Origin: Bacteroidota bacterium
Lineage (GTDB): Bacteria; Bacteroidota; Bacteroidia; Flavobacteriales; Flavobacteriaceae
Direction of reading: 5' to 3'
Assembly (NCBI GenBank): GCA_023393485.1
Contig: JAEWLD010000310.1
Span: 1 to 18,963, forward strand
Length of the DNA stretch: 18,963 nt
Within the stretch, counting starts at the first letter, position 1, and each line of letters starts with the position of its first letter. The notes beneath the pieces are model-generated. The model saw only the letters and a program-made list of their open reading frames with translations. It searched no databases and was not told where the DNA came from. This document shows positions 1 to 7,365 of this stretch, piece after piece. A program made the translations under genes and the position numbers.

Positions 1-412
1 CATTGAATCCGGCCGAAAGATAAAGTTTTTCAGCGACGGTATTGTGATGCTCGACCTCGAGATAAAGCATTTTGATGCCGAGCAATTTGGCTTCGGTCTT
101 GACAAACGCAACGGTTTCTTTGCCGATGCCTTTGCCGCGCGCCCGATCTGAAATATACAGTTCATCCACAAAGGCAATGTTTCCGCCGAATTCAAAACTG
201 AAGACAAAAGTCAAAATTACATAGCCAATCACGGCGCCTTCGTCGAGGATCAGCCATGCCCTGCCAAGCTTATCGTTTTCTATAAACTCGTTGAAGAGTC
301 CGCGCGAACGGTGCTCATCAATCGGATAGCCGTCGATTGCGTAGAATTCGTGCATCATCGCGATCGCCAGATCAATGTCTGAGGCCGAGAGTGGTTTATA
401 CGTCGTTGTCAT
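1..412 (-). CDS. GNAT family N-acetyltransferase (C-terminus outside window)
   Basis: The minus strand translates from ATG at 410-412 to the left edge without a stop, giving about 137 residues of a GNAT acetyltransferase, a family that moves an acetyl group from acetyl-CoA to an amine. Visible family features are the N-terminal strand and helix (MTTTYKPLSASDIDLAIAM), the central strands ending in FVDELYIS (about residues 85-92), the acetyl-CoA pyrophosphate-binding loop RARGKGIGKE (about 95-104, matching R/QxxGxG/A), and the C-terminal LEVEHHNTVAEKLYLSAGF, where a Tyr usually acts as general acid. The substrate cannot be told. The start lies inside the 3' end of waaA (17-base overlap), so the two are probably co-transcribed and translationally coupled. 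Probably only the last one or two strands (10-20 residues) are missing. Confidence 0.85.
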   Translation of the reverse strand, partial: MTTTYKPLSASDIDLAIAMMHEFYAIDGYPIDEHRSRGLFNEFIENDKLGRAWLILDEGAVIGYVILTFVFSFEFGGNIAFVDELYISDRARGKGIGKETVAFVKTEAKLLGIKMLYLEVEHHNTVAEKLYLSAGFN

Positions 413-1637
413 CTTCCAAATGTTTCAGGATGGTTTGTGTCGCATTTTTGTTCATCTGGACAAAGGTTGCGCAAATATGGCCCAGCTCGTGCCTGACATC
501 TTCGTTCTGAATCAGGTTGTCGAGCGTTTCCTCGAGCTGTTGTTGACCGCTGATAGAAATGCATCCGCCGAGATCGACCAGTGCTGTCGCCTCGGCAAAG
601 TGCGAATAATTCGGCCCGATAAAGATAGGTACGCCAAAGGTCGCTGGTTCCAAAATGTTGTGGACGCCGGGATGCCCGAAACCGCCGCCGACATAAGCAA
701 TGTCTGCATAGCTGTAGATTTTCGTCAAAATGCCGATGGTGTCGATGATGAAAACCTCGTATTCCGACAGGTTTTTGCCGTCCTTTTCAGAATACAAAAC
801 GGTCTTTTTCGAAATGCTTTTTTTCAATTGCTCGATTTGTTCGGGCTTGATGTTGTGTGGCGCGATGATGAACTTTACGCCATTTGAAGCGTTGATGTAA
901 GTCACCAGCAATTCCTCGTCTTTCGGCCACGAACTGCCCACAACGACGGCTAATTTACCGGCTTTGAAATCAGCGATGAAGTCAAGTGTATTGTCTTTTT
1001 CGAGAATTGCGGCGACGCGGTCAAAGCGTGTGTCACCCGAAACGGTGACGTTGTTTTTGCCGAGCGTTTGCAAAAGTTCTTTTGACGCAGCGTTCTGGAC
1101 AAAAAAATGGTGAAATGCGTCGAGCGCCTTTCGATAAAACCCGCCGTACCATTTAAAAAACACCTGGTTATCGCGGAAAATCCCTGAAATGAGATAAGTC
1201 GGAATCGCGGCTTTTTTCAGTTCGTTGAGGTAGTTCGGCCAATATTCGTATTTGATGAAAAAAGCCATTTCGGGACGCACAGCCGCAAGGAACTTTTTTG
1301 CGTTCGCCTTAGTATCCAGCGGAAGATAAACCGTAACATCTGCAGCGGTGTTGTTTTTCCTGATTTCATAACCAGACGGCGAAAAAAAGGTCAGTACGAT
1401 TTTATGCTGCGGATATTTTTCGCGGATTTTTTCGATGACCGGCAAACCTTGTTCATATTCGCCGAGCGATGCCGCGTGAAACCAGATTGTTCGCTCATTC
1501 GGCGCAATCTTCTGGGTTAAAATATCCAGTACGTTTTTCCTGCCATCGACGAACAGTTTTAATTTTTTGCTGAACAATGCCACGATTTTCAGAAAAAATC
1601 CGGCGAGGTTTGCCATCAAATCGTAGAGGAAAAACAT
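396..1637 (-). CDS. waaA: 3-deoxy-D-manno-octulosonic acid (Kdo) transferase WaaA/KdtA
   Basis: WaaA transfers Kdo from CMP-Kdo to the lipid A precursor at the inner face of the cytoplasmic membrane. The 413-residue protein is close to the usual length (E. coli 425). Seen in it: an N-terminal hydrophobic anchor (about residues 8-22); the HAASLGE block (54-60) with the likely catalytic Glu60; FSPSGYE (85-91); KYEYWPN (129-135); GDTRFDRV (201-208); GSSW (234-237); and the CMP-binding signature around GGGFGHPGVHNILEPA (317-332). This series is diagnostic of the GT30 family. The gene is divergent from the nucleotide-sugar pair at 1734 and its 3' end overlaps the GNAT gene. A TATTTTAG box (plus-strand 1656-1663) is a weak -7 candidate without a clear -33 partner. 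Confidence 0.95.
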   Translation of the reverse strand: MFFLYDLMANLAGFFLKIVALFSKKLKLFVDGRKNVLDILTQKIAPNERTIWFHAASLGEYEQGLPVIEKIREKYPQHKIVLTFFSPSGYEIRKNNTAADVTVYLPLDTKANAKKFLAAVRPEMAFFIKYEYWPNYLNELKKAAIPTYLISGIFRDNQVFFKWYGGFYRKALDAFHHFFVQNAASKELLQTLGKNNVTVSGDTRFDRVAAILEKDNTLDFIADFKAGKLAVVVGSSWPKDEELLVTYINASNGVKFIIAPHNIKPEQIEQLKKSISKKTVLYSEKDGKNLSEYEVFIIDTIGILTKIYSYADIAYVGGGFGHPGVHNILEPATFGVPIFIGPNYSHFAEATALVDLGGCISISGQQQLEETLDNLIQNEDVRHELGHICATFVQMNKNATQTILKHLEDDNDV

Positions 1638-1684
1638 AGGTTGTGAATTGCGTCGCTAAAATACGTCACTTTATAGAATTTTTA

Positions 1685-1714
1685 TTGTTGTACGGTCATT
1701 AATTAGTAGTTTTG
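1685..1714 (+). promoter_or_regulatory. Predicted Bacteroidota promoter of the aminotransferase-galE operon
   Basis: TAGTTTTG at 1707-1714 fits the Bacteroidota -7 consensus TAnnTTTG, and TTG at 1685-1687 lies 19 bases upstream as a -33 element. Transcription would start near 1721, giving a leader of about 13 bases before the ATG at 1734. Prediction from motif and spacing only. Confidence 0.6.
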
Positions 1715-1733
1715 CCCAATTAAAATTTCCCCG

Positions 1734-2864
1734 ATGAGAAAAATCCAAATGGTCGACCTTAAAGGTCAATATGACCGGATTGCGACTACCGTAAATGCTT
1801 CAATCCAGGAAGTGCTTGATACTACCGCATACATCAATGGCCCGCAAGTTCAGGCTTTTCAAAAGAATCTTGAAGCCTATTTGGATTGCAAACATGTCAT
1901 TCCCTGCGCCAATGGAACCGATGCGCTGCAAATAGCGATGATGGGATTGGGATTAAAGCCTGGCGATGAAGTCATCACGGCCGATTTTACCTTTGCAGCG
2001 ACGGTTGAAGTCATTGCGCTATTGCAATTGACGCCGGTTTTGGTCGATGTCGATCAGGACACATTCAACATTTCAATCGAAGCGATCAAAAAGGCGATCA
2101 CGCCAAAAACCAGGGCGATTGTCCCGGTCCATTTGTTTGGCCAGGCGGCCAATATGGATGCGATCATGGCATTGGCCAAAGAGCACAACCTGTATGTGAT
2201 CGAAGACAATGCACAGGCTATCGGTGCGAATTACAAATGGGCTAATGGCTCGAAGACAAAAGCAGGCGTTATCGGCCATGTGGCGTCGACATCGTTTTTC
2301 CCGTCGAAAAACCTCGGCTGCTACGGCGACGGCGGTGCGATATTCACCAACGATGACGAGCTGGCACACACGCTTCGTGGCATCGTTAATCACGGTATGT
2401 ACGTTCGTTACCACCATGATGTAGTCGGTGTGAACTCACGTCTGGACAGTATCCAGGCAGCAGTGCTCAACGCGAAATTGCCAAATCTGGATTCGTACAA
2501 CGAAGCACGGCAAGCTGCCGCGGCCAAATATTCGGCGGCATTGGCGAACCACAAAAATATCGTCACGCCAGTTGTGAAAGGCGAAAAAGACAGTCACGTT
2601 TTCCATCAATATACTTTGCGTATCGTTGACGGCGATCGCGACGGGTTGATGCAACATTTGCTTGACAAAGGCATTCCGTGCGCGATTTATTACCCGATTC
2701 CATTGCATGCGCAAAAAGCATATTCCGATCCTCGGTATAAGGAAGAAGATTTTCCGGTGACCAATCGTTTGGTGAAAGAAGTGATTTCACTGCCAATGCA
2801 CACCGAACTCGACGATGAGCAAATCAAATTCATCACAGACTCAATTTTAGAATTTTTGAAATAG
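1734..2864 (+). CDS. DegT/DnrJ/EryC1/StrS sugar aminotransferase, WbpE-like
   Basis: A PLP-dependent aminotransferase of the family that aminates keto-sugars on nucleotide carriers. The 376 residues look closest, from memory, to WbpE/WlbC, which convert UDP-3-keto-GlcNAc-uronic acid to the 3-amino sugar with glutamate as donor. Seen: MVDLKGQY at the N-terminus; ACNGTDAL-type phosphate-binding loop CANGTDAL (58-65); IEDNAQ with Asp158 to pair the PLP ring nitrogen; TSFFPSKNLGCYGDGGA with the Schiff-base Lys192; then RYHHDVVGVNSRLD and the C-terminal YPIPLH. It is 26 bases upstream of galE in the same direction, so the two are likely an operon for polysaccharide or lipopolysaccharide sugars. 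The dehydrogenase and acetyltransferase of a full Wbp pathway are absent here, so the exact substrate remains inference. Confidence 0.88.
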   Translation: MRKIQMVDLKGQYDRIATTVNASIQEVLDTTAYINGPQVQAFQKNLEAYLDCKHVIPCANGTDALQIAMMGLGLKPGDEVITADFTFAATVEVIALLQLTPVLVDVDQDTFNISIEAIKKAITPKTRAIVPVHLFGQAANMDAIMALAKEHNLYVIEDNAQAIGANYKWANGSKTKAGVIGHVASTSFFPSKNLGCYGDGGAIFTNDDELAHTLRGIVNHGMYVRYHHDVVGVNSRLDSIQAAVLNAKLPNLDSYNEARQAAAAKYSAALANHKNIVTPVVKGEKDSHVFHQYTLRIVDGDRDGLMQHLLDKGIPCAIYYPIPLHAQKAYSDPRYKEEDFPVTNRLVKEVISLPMHTELDDEQIKFITDSILEFLK

Positions 2865-2890
2865 CGGTTTTTGCCGCAACTAAAAGCCAT

Positions 2891-3904
2891 ATGAAAGTAC
2901 TCGTAACAGGAGGTTTAGGTTTTATCGGTTCGCATACCGTAGTTGAATTGCAGAATGAAGGTTTTGACGTTGTCATTATCGATAATCTTTCGAACTCTTC
3001 CGAAGATGTCCTGAAAGGCATTGTCGCTATCACGGGCAAAACGCCAATTTTCGAAAAAATGGATTTGCGCGACAAGGCGTCGGTCATTGATTTTTTCAAA
3101 AGACATTCGGACGTTGATGGCGTAATCCATTTTGCGGCGTCGAAAGCCGTCGGGGAGAGTGTCGAAAACCCATTGCTGTATTACGAAAACAACATCAGTA
3201 CGCTGGTTTACATTCTTCAACAATTACAGGAAAAACCTGAGGCGAATTTTATTTTCAGTTCGTCGTGCACGGTCTACGGACAGGCCGAGAAAATGCCGAT
3301 TACCGAAGACGCATCGGTTCAGCCGGCGCTATCGCCATACGGGAACACAAAGCAAATCGGCGAGGAAATCATCACCGAAACGTGCAAAGTGACCTCGATC
3401 AATGCGATTCTATTGCGTTATTTCAATCCGATCGGAGCGCATCCTTCTGCCGAGATTGGAGAGTTGCCGATTGGCGTTCCGCAAAACCTTGTTCCATTTA
3501 TCACACAGACCGGAATTGGTCTCAGGCAGCAGCTCTCGGTTTATGGCGACGATTATCCGACGCCTGATGGAACCTGCATCCGCGATTACATTCACGTAGT
3601 AGACCTCGCGAAAGCGCACGTTGTAGCTTTGCAGCGTTTGCTCGAAAAAAAGAATAAGGAAAAAGTTGAGACGTTCAACGTCGGAACCGGAACCGGTAGT
3701 TCGGTGCTTGAAGTCATCAAAACCTTCGAGAAAGTCAGCGGGCAAAAATTGCCGTACACAATCGTCGGGCGCCGCGAAGGCGATATTACCACGGCGTACG
3801 CAAATACAGACAAAGCCAACAATGTTTTGGGCTGGAAAGCAAAATCAACACTCGAGGATGGTTTGGCGAGCGCCTGGAAATGGGAGCAGAAGATCAGGAA
3901 ATAG
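2891..3904 (+). CDS. galE: UDP-glucose 4-epimerase GalE
   Basis: A cytoplasmic NAD+-dependent extended short-chain dehydrogenase that interconverts UDP-glucose and UDP-galactose (some members also UDP-GlcNAc/GalNAc). Seen: the Rossmann NAD loop TGGLGFIGSHT (6-16); the DNLSNSS motif (31-37) typical of GalE; HFAASKAVGES (80-90); the catalytic triad in SSSCTVYG (123-130) and SPYGNTK with Tyr150 and Lys154; RYFNPIGAHPSAEIGE; and the substrate-binding DGTCIRDYIHVVDLA. The length of 337 matches the family (E. coli 338). It follows the WbpE-like gene by 26 bases with no promoter or terminator between them, and converges on fabD across two hairpin repeats. Confidence 0.95.
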   Translation: MKVLVTGGLGFIGSHTVVELQNEGFDVVIIDNLSNSSEDVLKGIVAITGKTPIFEKMDLRDKASVIDFFKRHSDVDGVIHFAASKAVGESVENPLLYYENNISTLVYILQQLQEKPEANFIFSSSCTVYGQAEKMPITEDASVQPALSPYGNTKQIGEEIITETCKVTSINAILLRYFNPIGAHPSAEIGELPIGVPQNLVPFITQTGIGLRQQLSVYGDDYPTPDGTCIRDYIHVVDLAKAHVVALQRLLEKKNKEKVETFNVGTGTGSSVLEVIKTFEKVSGQKLPYTIVGRREGDITTAYANTDKANNVLGWKAKSTLEDGLASAWKWEQKIRK

Positions 3905-3917
3905 ATTTAGGTTTGGA

Positions 3918-3940
3918 GACTCCGGCCTTGAGCCGGAGTC
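3918..3940. repeat. REP-like hairpin, copy 1
   Basis: GACTCCGGC (3918-3926) pairs perfectly with GCCGGAGTC (3932-3940) around the five-base loop CTTGA. The core CGGCCTTGAGCCG is identical to that of copy 2, 23 bases further on. No T-run follows on the plus strand. Confidence 0.75.
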
Positions 3941-3963
3941 CCGCAAAACATCATATATAAAAA

Positions 3964-3984
3964 ATTCCGGCCTTGAGCCGGAAT
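3964..3984. repeat. REP-like hairpin, copy 2; probable terminator for fabD and possibly galE
   Basis: ATTCCGGC (3964-3971) pairs with GCCGGAAT (3977-3984) around the same CTTGA loop as copy 1. Read on the minus strand, the stem runs straight into TTTTTTATA, the layout of an intrinsic terminator for fabD. On the plus strand it is followed by CTTTATTA, a weaker tract that may also stop galE. Confidence 0.7.
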
Positions 3985-4010
3985 CTTTATTAAATAACAA
4001 AACAAAATAT

Positions 4011-4886
4011 TTAAGCGCCGGCAACTTCGGCATCTTTATCAATTTTCTTTACCAGTCCCTGAAGAACGTTCCCTGGGCCAACCTCGGTGAACAGAGTTGC
4101 GCCATCCTTGATCATCTGTTGAACAGATTGTGTCCATTTTACAGGCGCTGTCAATTGGATGATCAGGTTTCTTTTAATCTCGTCAGGATCTGAAACAGCA
4201 TTTGCCGGCACATTTTGGTAAATCGGGCAAATCGGTTTGGAGAATTCAGTTTTTTCAATTGCAGCAGCCAATTCTTCGCGTGCTGGTTCCATAAGCGGCG
4301 AGTGGAAAGCGCCACCGACAGGTAAAACCAAAGCGCGTTTTGCACCTGCAACGCGCATCGCCTGGCAAGCCATTTCAACAGCGATTGTCTCACCTGAAAT
4401 TACGAGCTGGCCTGGACAGTTATAATTTGCCGGCACGACAATACCGTCGGTAGTGGCACAAATTTCTTCGACTATCTTATCGTCAAGGCCGAGTACGGCA
4501 GCCATTGTGGAAGGCTTGATTTCGCAGGCTTTCTGCATTGCCATTGCACGGGTCGACACGAGCCTCAATCCGTCTTCGAATGACAATCCGCCAGCGGCCA
4601 CAAGTGCCGAAAATTCGCCGAGCGAGTGTCCGGCAACCATTTCGGGTTTGAAACTTTCGTTCAGTGTTTTGGCTTTGATTACCGAATGGAGAAAAACGGC
4701 TGGCTGCGTGACTTTGGTTTCCTTGAGTTCGTCGGCTGTGCCTTCAAACATGATGTCTGTAATACGGAAGCCCAGAATGGCATTGGCGCGTTCAAAAAGT
4801 TCTTTCGCGAGGTCCGATTGTTCGTACAGTTCTTTGCCCATACCGGTAAACTGTGCGCCCTGGCCTGGAAAAACGTATGCTTTCAT
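4011..4886 (-). CDS. fabD: Malonyl-CoA:ACP S-malonyltransferase FabD
   Basis: FabD loads malonyl groups from malonyl-CoA onto acyl carrier protein for fatty acid synthesis in the cytoplasm. The 291-residue length is normal for the family. Seen: the oxyanion loop PGQGAQFTGMG (7-17); the nucleophile elbow AGHSLGEFSA with Ser88; TRAMAMQ with Arg113, which binds the malonyl carboxylate; GGAFHSPLM with catalytic His195; and the C-terminal EVGPGNVLQGLVKKI. The gene stands alone, convergent with galE. Upstream on the minus strand TAAATTAG (plus-strand 4909-4916) resembles a -7 box with a leader of about 16 bases, but no good -33 element is seen. The stretch 4887-5042 upstream is otherwise without recognisable genes. 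Confidence 0.95.
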   Translation of the reverse strand: MKAYVFPGQGAQFTGMGKELYEQSDLAKELFERANAILGFRITDIMFEGTADELKETKVTQPAVFLHSVIKAKTLNESFKPEMVAGHSLGEFSALVAAGGLSFEDGLRLVSTRAMAMQKACEIKPSTMAAVLGLDDKIVEEICATTDGIVVPANYNCPGQLVISGETIAVEMACQAMRVAGAKRALVLPVGGAFHSPLMEPAREELAAAIEKTEFSKPICPIYQNVPANAVSDPDEIKRNLIIQLTAPVKWTQSVQQMIKDGATLFTEVGPGNVLQGLVKKIDKDAEVAGA

Positions 4887-5042
4887 TGATGATGTTTTAG
4901 GTGGAGCGCTAATTTAAGAATTTTTTTTAGAAATGGTTTTGGTAAATGAGGACGTTTTTTAGAATTGACCCTGACTTTGTCCCGCCCAGACAAATCAACA
5001 ACAAACCCTCAAACATCCCATCCAAAAAGCCCGCATCAAATC

Positions 5043-5080
5043 ACAAAAAAAAGCCGTGGACTTTAAAAATCCACGGCTTC
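5043..5080 (-). terminator. Intrinsic terminator of the pirin-yceI transcript
   Basis: AAGCCGTGGA (5051-5060) pairs perfectly with TCCACGGCTT (5070-5079), a 10-bp stem with a 9-base loop. On the minus strand the stem is followed directly by a T-run (plus-strand A's at 5045-5052), 18 bases after the yceI stop codon. Confidence 0.9.
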
Positions 5081-5097
5081 ATCAAATAAACCAATCA

Positions 5098-5625
5098 TTA
5101 TGCTTTGATCAACTGAATCTCAATATTCAGCCGTACTTCTTCGCTGACCAACACGCCGCCGGTTTCCAATGCCGCGTTCCAATTCAATCCAAAATCCTTG
5201 CGGTTGATTTTTCCATTTAAGCTCCAGGCTGCTTTGGAATTGCCCCACGGATCGGTCATCAACCCGCCGAATTCTGCGTCAAGTCGAACGAATTTAGTCA
5301 CACCATGCAGGCTTAAATCTCCTGAGATTTCATATTCGTTGTCGTTTTTCCTGACAACCGATGACGACTTGAAAGTCAGCTTCGGATAGTTTTCGGCATC
5401 AAAGAAATCCGCACTTCGCAAGTGATTGTCGCGGTCCGCATTTCCTGTATTGATTGAACTTACGTCGGCCGAGAACGTGATTTCAGCCTTGTCAAAATTA
5501 TCGCCGTCGGTCAAAAACGTACCTTCGTACTGGTCGAATTTTCCTGAGACATTGGTAAACATCATGTGTTTTACCTTAAACCCGATTTCTGAGTGGCTCG
5601 GGTCGACATTCCATTTTGTATTCAT
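5098..5625 (-). CDS. YceI family protein (cytoplasmic form)
   Basis: YceI proteins form a lipocalin-like beta barrel that binds isoprenoid or similar amphiphilic ligands; the physiological role is unsettled, with links to stress and acid responses. The 175 residues carry the whole domain: VDPSHSEIGFKVKHMMF (7-23), DRDNHLRSADFFDAENYP (65-81), LSLHGVTK (104-111), INRKDFGLNWN (140-150) and the final strand VLVSEEVRLNIEIQLI. There is no signal peptide, unlike periplasmic E. coli YceI (191 residues with a leader), so this copy should be cytoplasmic. It lies 69 bases downstream of pirin on the same strand and ends at a clear terminator, so pirin and yceI are probably one transcript. Confidence 0.92.
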   Translation of the reverse strand: MNTKWNVDPSHSEIGFKVKHMMFTNVSGKFDQYEGTFLTDGDNFDKAEITFSADVSSINTGNADRDNHLRSADFFDAENYPKLTFKSSSVVRKNDNEYEISGDLSLHGVTKFVRLDAEFGGLMTDPWGNSKAAWSLNGKINRKDFGLNWNAALETGGVLVSEEVRLNIEIQLIKA

Positions 5626-5694
5626 GAGATAAAATTTTATATGGTTAAAGATTAAAAAATAACGTGAAAAAAAATTATACGATTTTGGCCGAAA

Positions 5695-6405
5695 TTAGCG
5701 CATCGGGATTTCCATCAACAGGAATTCACTATCGGTTTTTGCTGTAATGTCAAAGGTTTCGAAATTCTCAATGCCTAAACCGTCGCGGGTTGACAATGTT
5801 TGGCCGGCAATTTCAATTTCGCCTTTGATCACAAAAACATACAGTCCGTTGCCCGGTTTATTCAGATTGTATTTCGCCGAAACGCCGGCATCGAAATTTC
5901 CCATATGAAACCAGGCGTCCTGATGGATCCAAACGCCGGCATCGCCTTTATTTGGCGACAATACCTGTTGTAATTTGTTGTGACGATCTTCAGTATTGAG
6001 CGTGATTTGCTGATAACGCGGCGTAACGTTTTCGGTTTTTGGGAAAAGCCAGATTTGCAACAACTTGGTTTGTTTGTCGGCATTAGGATTGAACTCGCTG
6101 TGGCGGACGCCAGTCCCGGCGCTCATTACCTGAACGTCGCCGTGTTTGATGGTTGCCGCATTGCCCATTGAATCCTTGTGCGCCAAATCGCCTTCGAGCG
6201 GAATCGTGATGATTTCCATGTTGTCGTGCGGATGCATGCCAAAACCCATTCCGCCGGCGATTGTGTCGTCGTTCAAAACGCGCAATACGCCAAAGTTGTG
6301 TCTTTCGGGGTTGAAATAACCGGCAAAACTGAAAGTATGATATGCGTTGAGCCAGCCGTGGTTGGCATTGCCTCTTGTATTTGCTTTGTGAAGTGTTGTT
6401 TTCAT
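5695..6405 (-). CDS. Pirin family protein (YhhW-like bicupin)
   Basis: Pirins are iron-binding bicupins; the bacterial member YhhW has quercetin 2,3-dioxygenase activity in vitro, while other members act as redox-linked regulators. The 236-residue protein shows the N-terminal pirin domain with the metal ligands in order: HPHDNME with His58 and His60, and GTGVRHSEFN with His102 and Glu104, one residue from the YhhW ligands His57, His59, His101 and Glu103. The entry motif HGWLNAYHTFSFAGYFNPERHNFGVLRV and the C-terminal cupin of the YhhW group are also present. It follows the Crp/Fnr gene by 70 bases, a gap that holds a promoter and a palindrome, so it may be the regulator's target. Natural substrate unknown. 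Confidence 0.93.
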   Translation of the reverse strand: MKTTLHKANTRGNANHGWLNAYHTFSFAGYFNPERHNFGVLRVLNDDTIAGGMGFGMHPHDNMEIITIPLEGDLAHKDSMGNAATIKHGDVQVMSAGTGVRHSEFNPNADKQTKLLQIWLFPKTENVTPRYQQITLNTEDRHNKLQQVLSPNKGDAGVWIHQDAWFHMGNFDAGVSAKYNLNKPGNGLYVFVIKGEIEIAGQTLSTRDGLGIENFETFDITAKTDSEFLLMEIPMR

Positions 6406-6409
6406 TGCT

Positions 6410-6425
6410 TTATCGATTTTGATAA
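6410..6425. promoter_or_regulatory. Candidate Crp/Fnr-type operator upstream of pirin
   Basis: TTATC (6410-6414), six bases, then GATAA (6421-6425) form a perfect palindrome with the 5-6-5 geometry of Crp-family sites (TGTGA-N6-TCACA). It sits between the -7 box and the pirin start codon, where a bound protein would block transcription. Its link to the neighbouring Crp/Fnr gene is inference; a short AT-rich palindrome can arise by chance. Confidence 0.3.
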
Positions 6426-6427
6426 GG

Positions 6428-6435
6428 CAAAGTTA
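6428..6435 (-). promoter_or_regulatory. Predicted -7 box of the pirin-yceI promoter
   Basis: On the minus strand this reads TAACTTTG, a full match to TAnnTTTG. TTAACA, 20 bases upstream, is a fair -33 candidate. The leader to the pirin ATG would be about 15 bases. It implies that pirin-yceI can be expressed apart from the purT-crp genes. Confidence 0.55.
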
Positions 6436-6475
6436 CACAGGCAATATCGCGTGGCTGTTAATGTAGATTAAGAAA

Positions 6476-7051
6476 TCAGCGCTTAAGCATTCGGGCTTTC
6501 ATCGCGCTGAAGAACTCGGGCGTGACGCCGAGGTAGGACGCGATCTGTTTCTGCGGCACGCGATGCGCCAAATCGCCGAATTTGTTGAGGAATTTGTCGT
6601 AACGCGCTTCGGCCGTAAATGATAAGTTGTCCATCAGTCGCTGTTGACTGGCGACCAGGGAATTCTCGACGATAATCCTGAAAAACCGTTCCATTTTCGG
6701 CACTTCAATGTACATTCGCTCTTGATTATCCTTTGAAATTTCGAGGACTTCGGCGTCTTCATTGACTTCGATGAACTGGTTTCCCGGGCGGCCCGAAAGA
6801 AAACTGTACATGTCTGCGATGAACCAATTTGCGCACGCAAAACTCATTACATGCTCGAGTCCTTTTTCATCAATCGAATAACTCCGAAGAATGCCGGTGG
6901 TAACAAAATAAGAAGTTTTACAGATTTCGCCGTTTTTAAGAAGGATCGTTTTGGCTTTGTAATGCGCGGTTTCGGTCAAAGACATCACCGTTTTTTGCTC
7001 GTCAGGCGTTAGGTTGACATACCGATCGATATTTGACAGGAACAATCCCAT
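6476..7051 (-). CDS. Crp/Fnr family transcriptional regulator
   Basis: A 191-residue regulator with an N-terminal cyclic-nucleotide-type beta roll (about 1-115; FVTTGILRSYSIDEKGLEHVMSF is typical of the Bacteroidota branch), a dimerisation helix (about 116-150, FRIIVENSLVASQQRL) and a C-terminal helix-turn-helix (about 158-190, VPQKQIASYLGVTPEFFSAMKARMLKR). The phosphate-binding RSALV motif of true cAMP receptors is absent and no FNR-type Cys cluster is seen, so the ligand is unknown. The recognition helix ends the protein, as is common in this branch. The ATG shares one base with the stop of the upstream DUF6370-like gene (TAATG), so translation is probably coupled. The pirin promoter follows 70 bases downstream. 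Confidence 0.92.
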   Translation of the reverse strand: MGLFLSNIDRYVNLTPDEQKTVMSLTETAHYKAKTILLKNGEICKTSYFVTTGILRSYSIDEKGLEHVMSFACANWFIADMYSFLSGRPGNQFIEVNEDAEVLEISKDNQERMYIEVPKMERFFRIIVENSLVASQQRLMDNLSFTAEARYDKFLNKFGDLAHRVPQKQIASYLGVTPEFFSAMKARMLKR

Positions 7052-7365
7052 TACTTTTTTTCGGGCGGAAGCAACTTGAAGGAAGTCGCCCTGAACCTGT
7101 CGCCAACGATCTCGCCGGTAACTTCAGCCTTTCGGATTGCCGAGCAAAACCCGTCTGGCGCATGGGCGTCGCCGTGCTGGTCGATTTTAGTTCCGTCAAC
7201 AAAATAAGATTTCCCGTCAATTTTGACTGCCAGCGTACAGCCGCCGCCAGACATTCCGAAATTGCACTGGCCGCATGAGGCTTCAACAATTCGCGGCTTT
7301 GGTTCCTGAGCCGAAACTGATATCGTCGCCACCAAGGCGATCAACAAGAAAAGATTTTTCATCAT
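7051..7365 (-). CDS. Small secreted Cys-rich protein, DUF6370-like
   Basis: A 104-residue protein with a signal peptide ([19 protein letters not shown], cleavage probably before Gln20) and a mature part of about 85 residues. It has four cysteines (Cys31 and Cys34 in a CGQC motif, Cys43, Cys74) and two histidines (64, 68) in KIDQHGDAHAPDGFC. From memory this resembles DUF6370, a small family common in flavobacteria and some proteobacteria with no assigned function. The Cys/His pattern suggests a metal site or disulfides in the periplasm, which is inference only. Both ends overlap neighbours by one base (TAATG at the purT stop and at the crp start), so its synthesis is locked to theirs. The second Met is an equally plausible start. 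Confidence 0.8.
   Translation of the reverse strand: MMKNLFLLIALVATISVSAQEPKPRIVEASCGQCNFGMSGGGCTLAVKIDGKSYFVDGTKIDQHGDAHAPDGFCSAIRKAEVTGEIVGDRFRATSFKLLPPEKK

Noticed and set aside
375..887. 170-residue open frame on the plus strand opposite waaA
   Set aside because: It lies wholly antisense to a well-supported waaA, has no family resemblance and no promoter; it is a shadow of the GC-richer third positions.
3845..4042. Minus-strand 65-residue frame with two DSGSRPE repeats
   Set aside because: Same cause: it reads through the palindromic repeats and overlaps galE and fabD.
3666..4193. Plus-strand frame spanning the galE end, both hairpins and the fabD end, with two SGLEPES-like repeats in its translation
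   Set aside because: The repeated peptide is just the translation of the two hairpin repeats, and both ends lie inside real genes in other frames.
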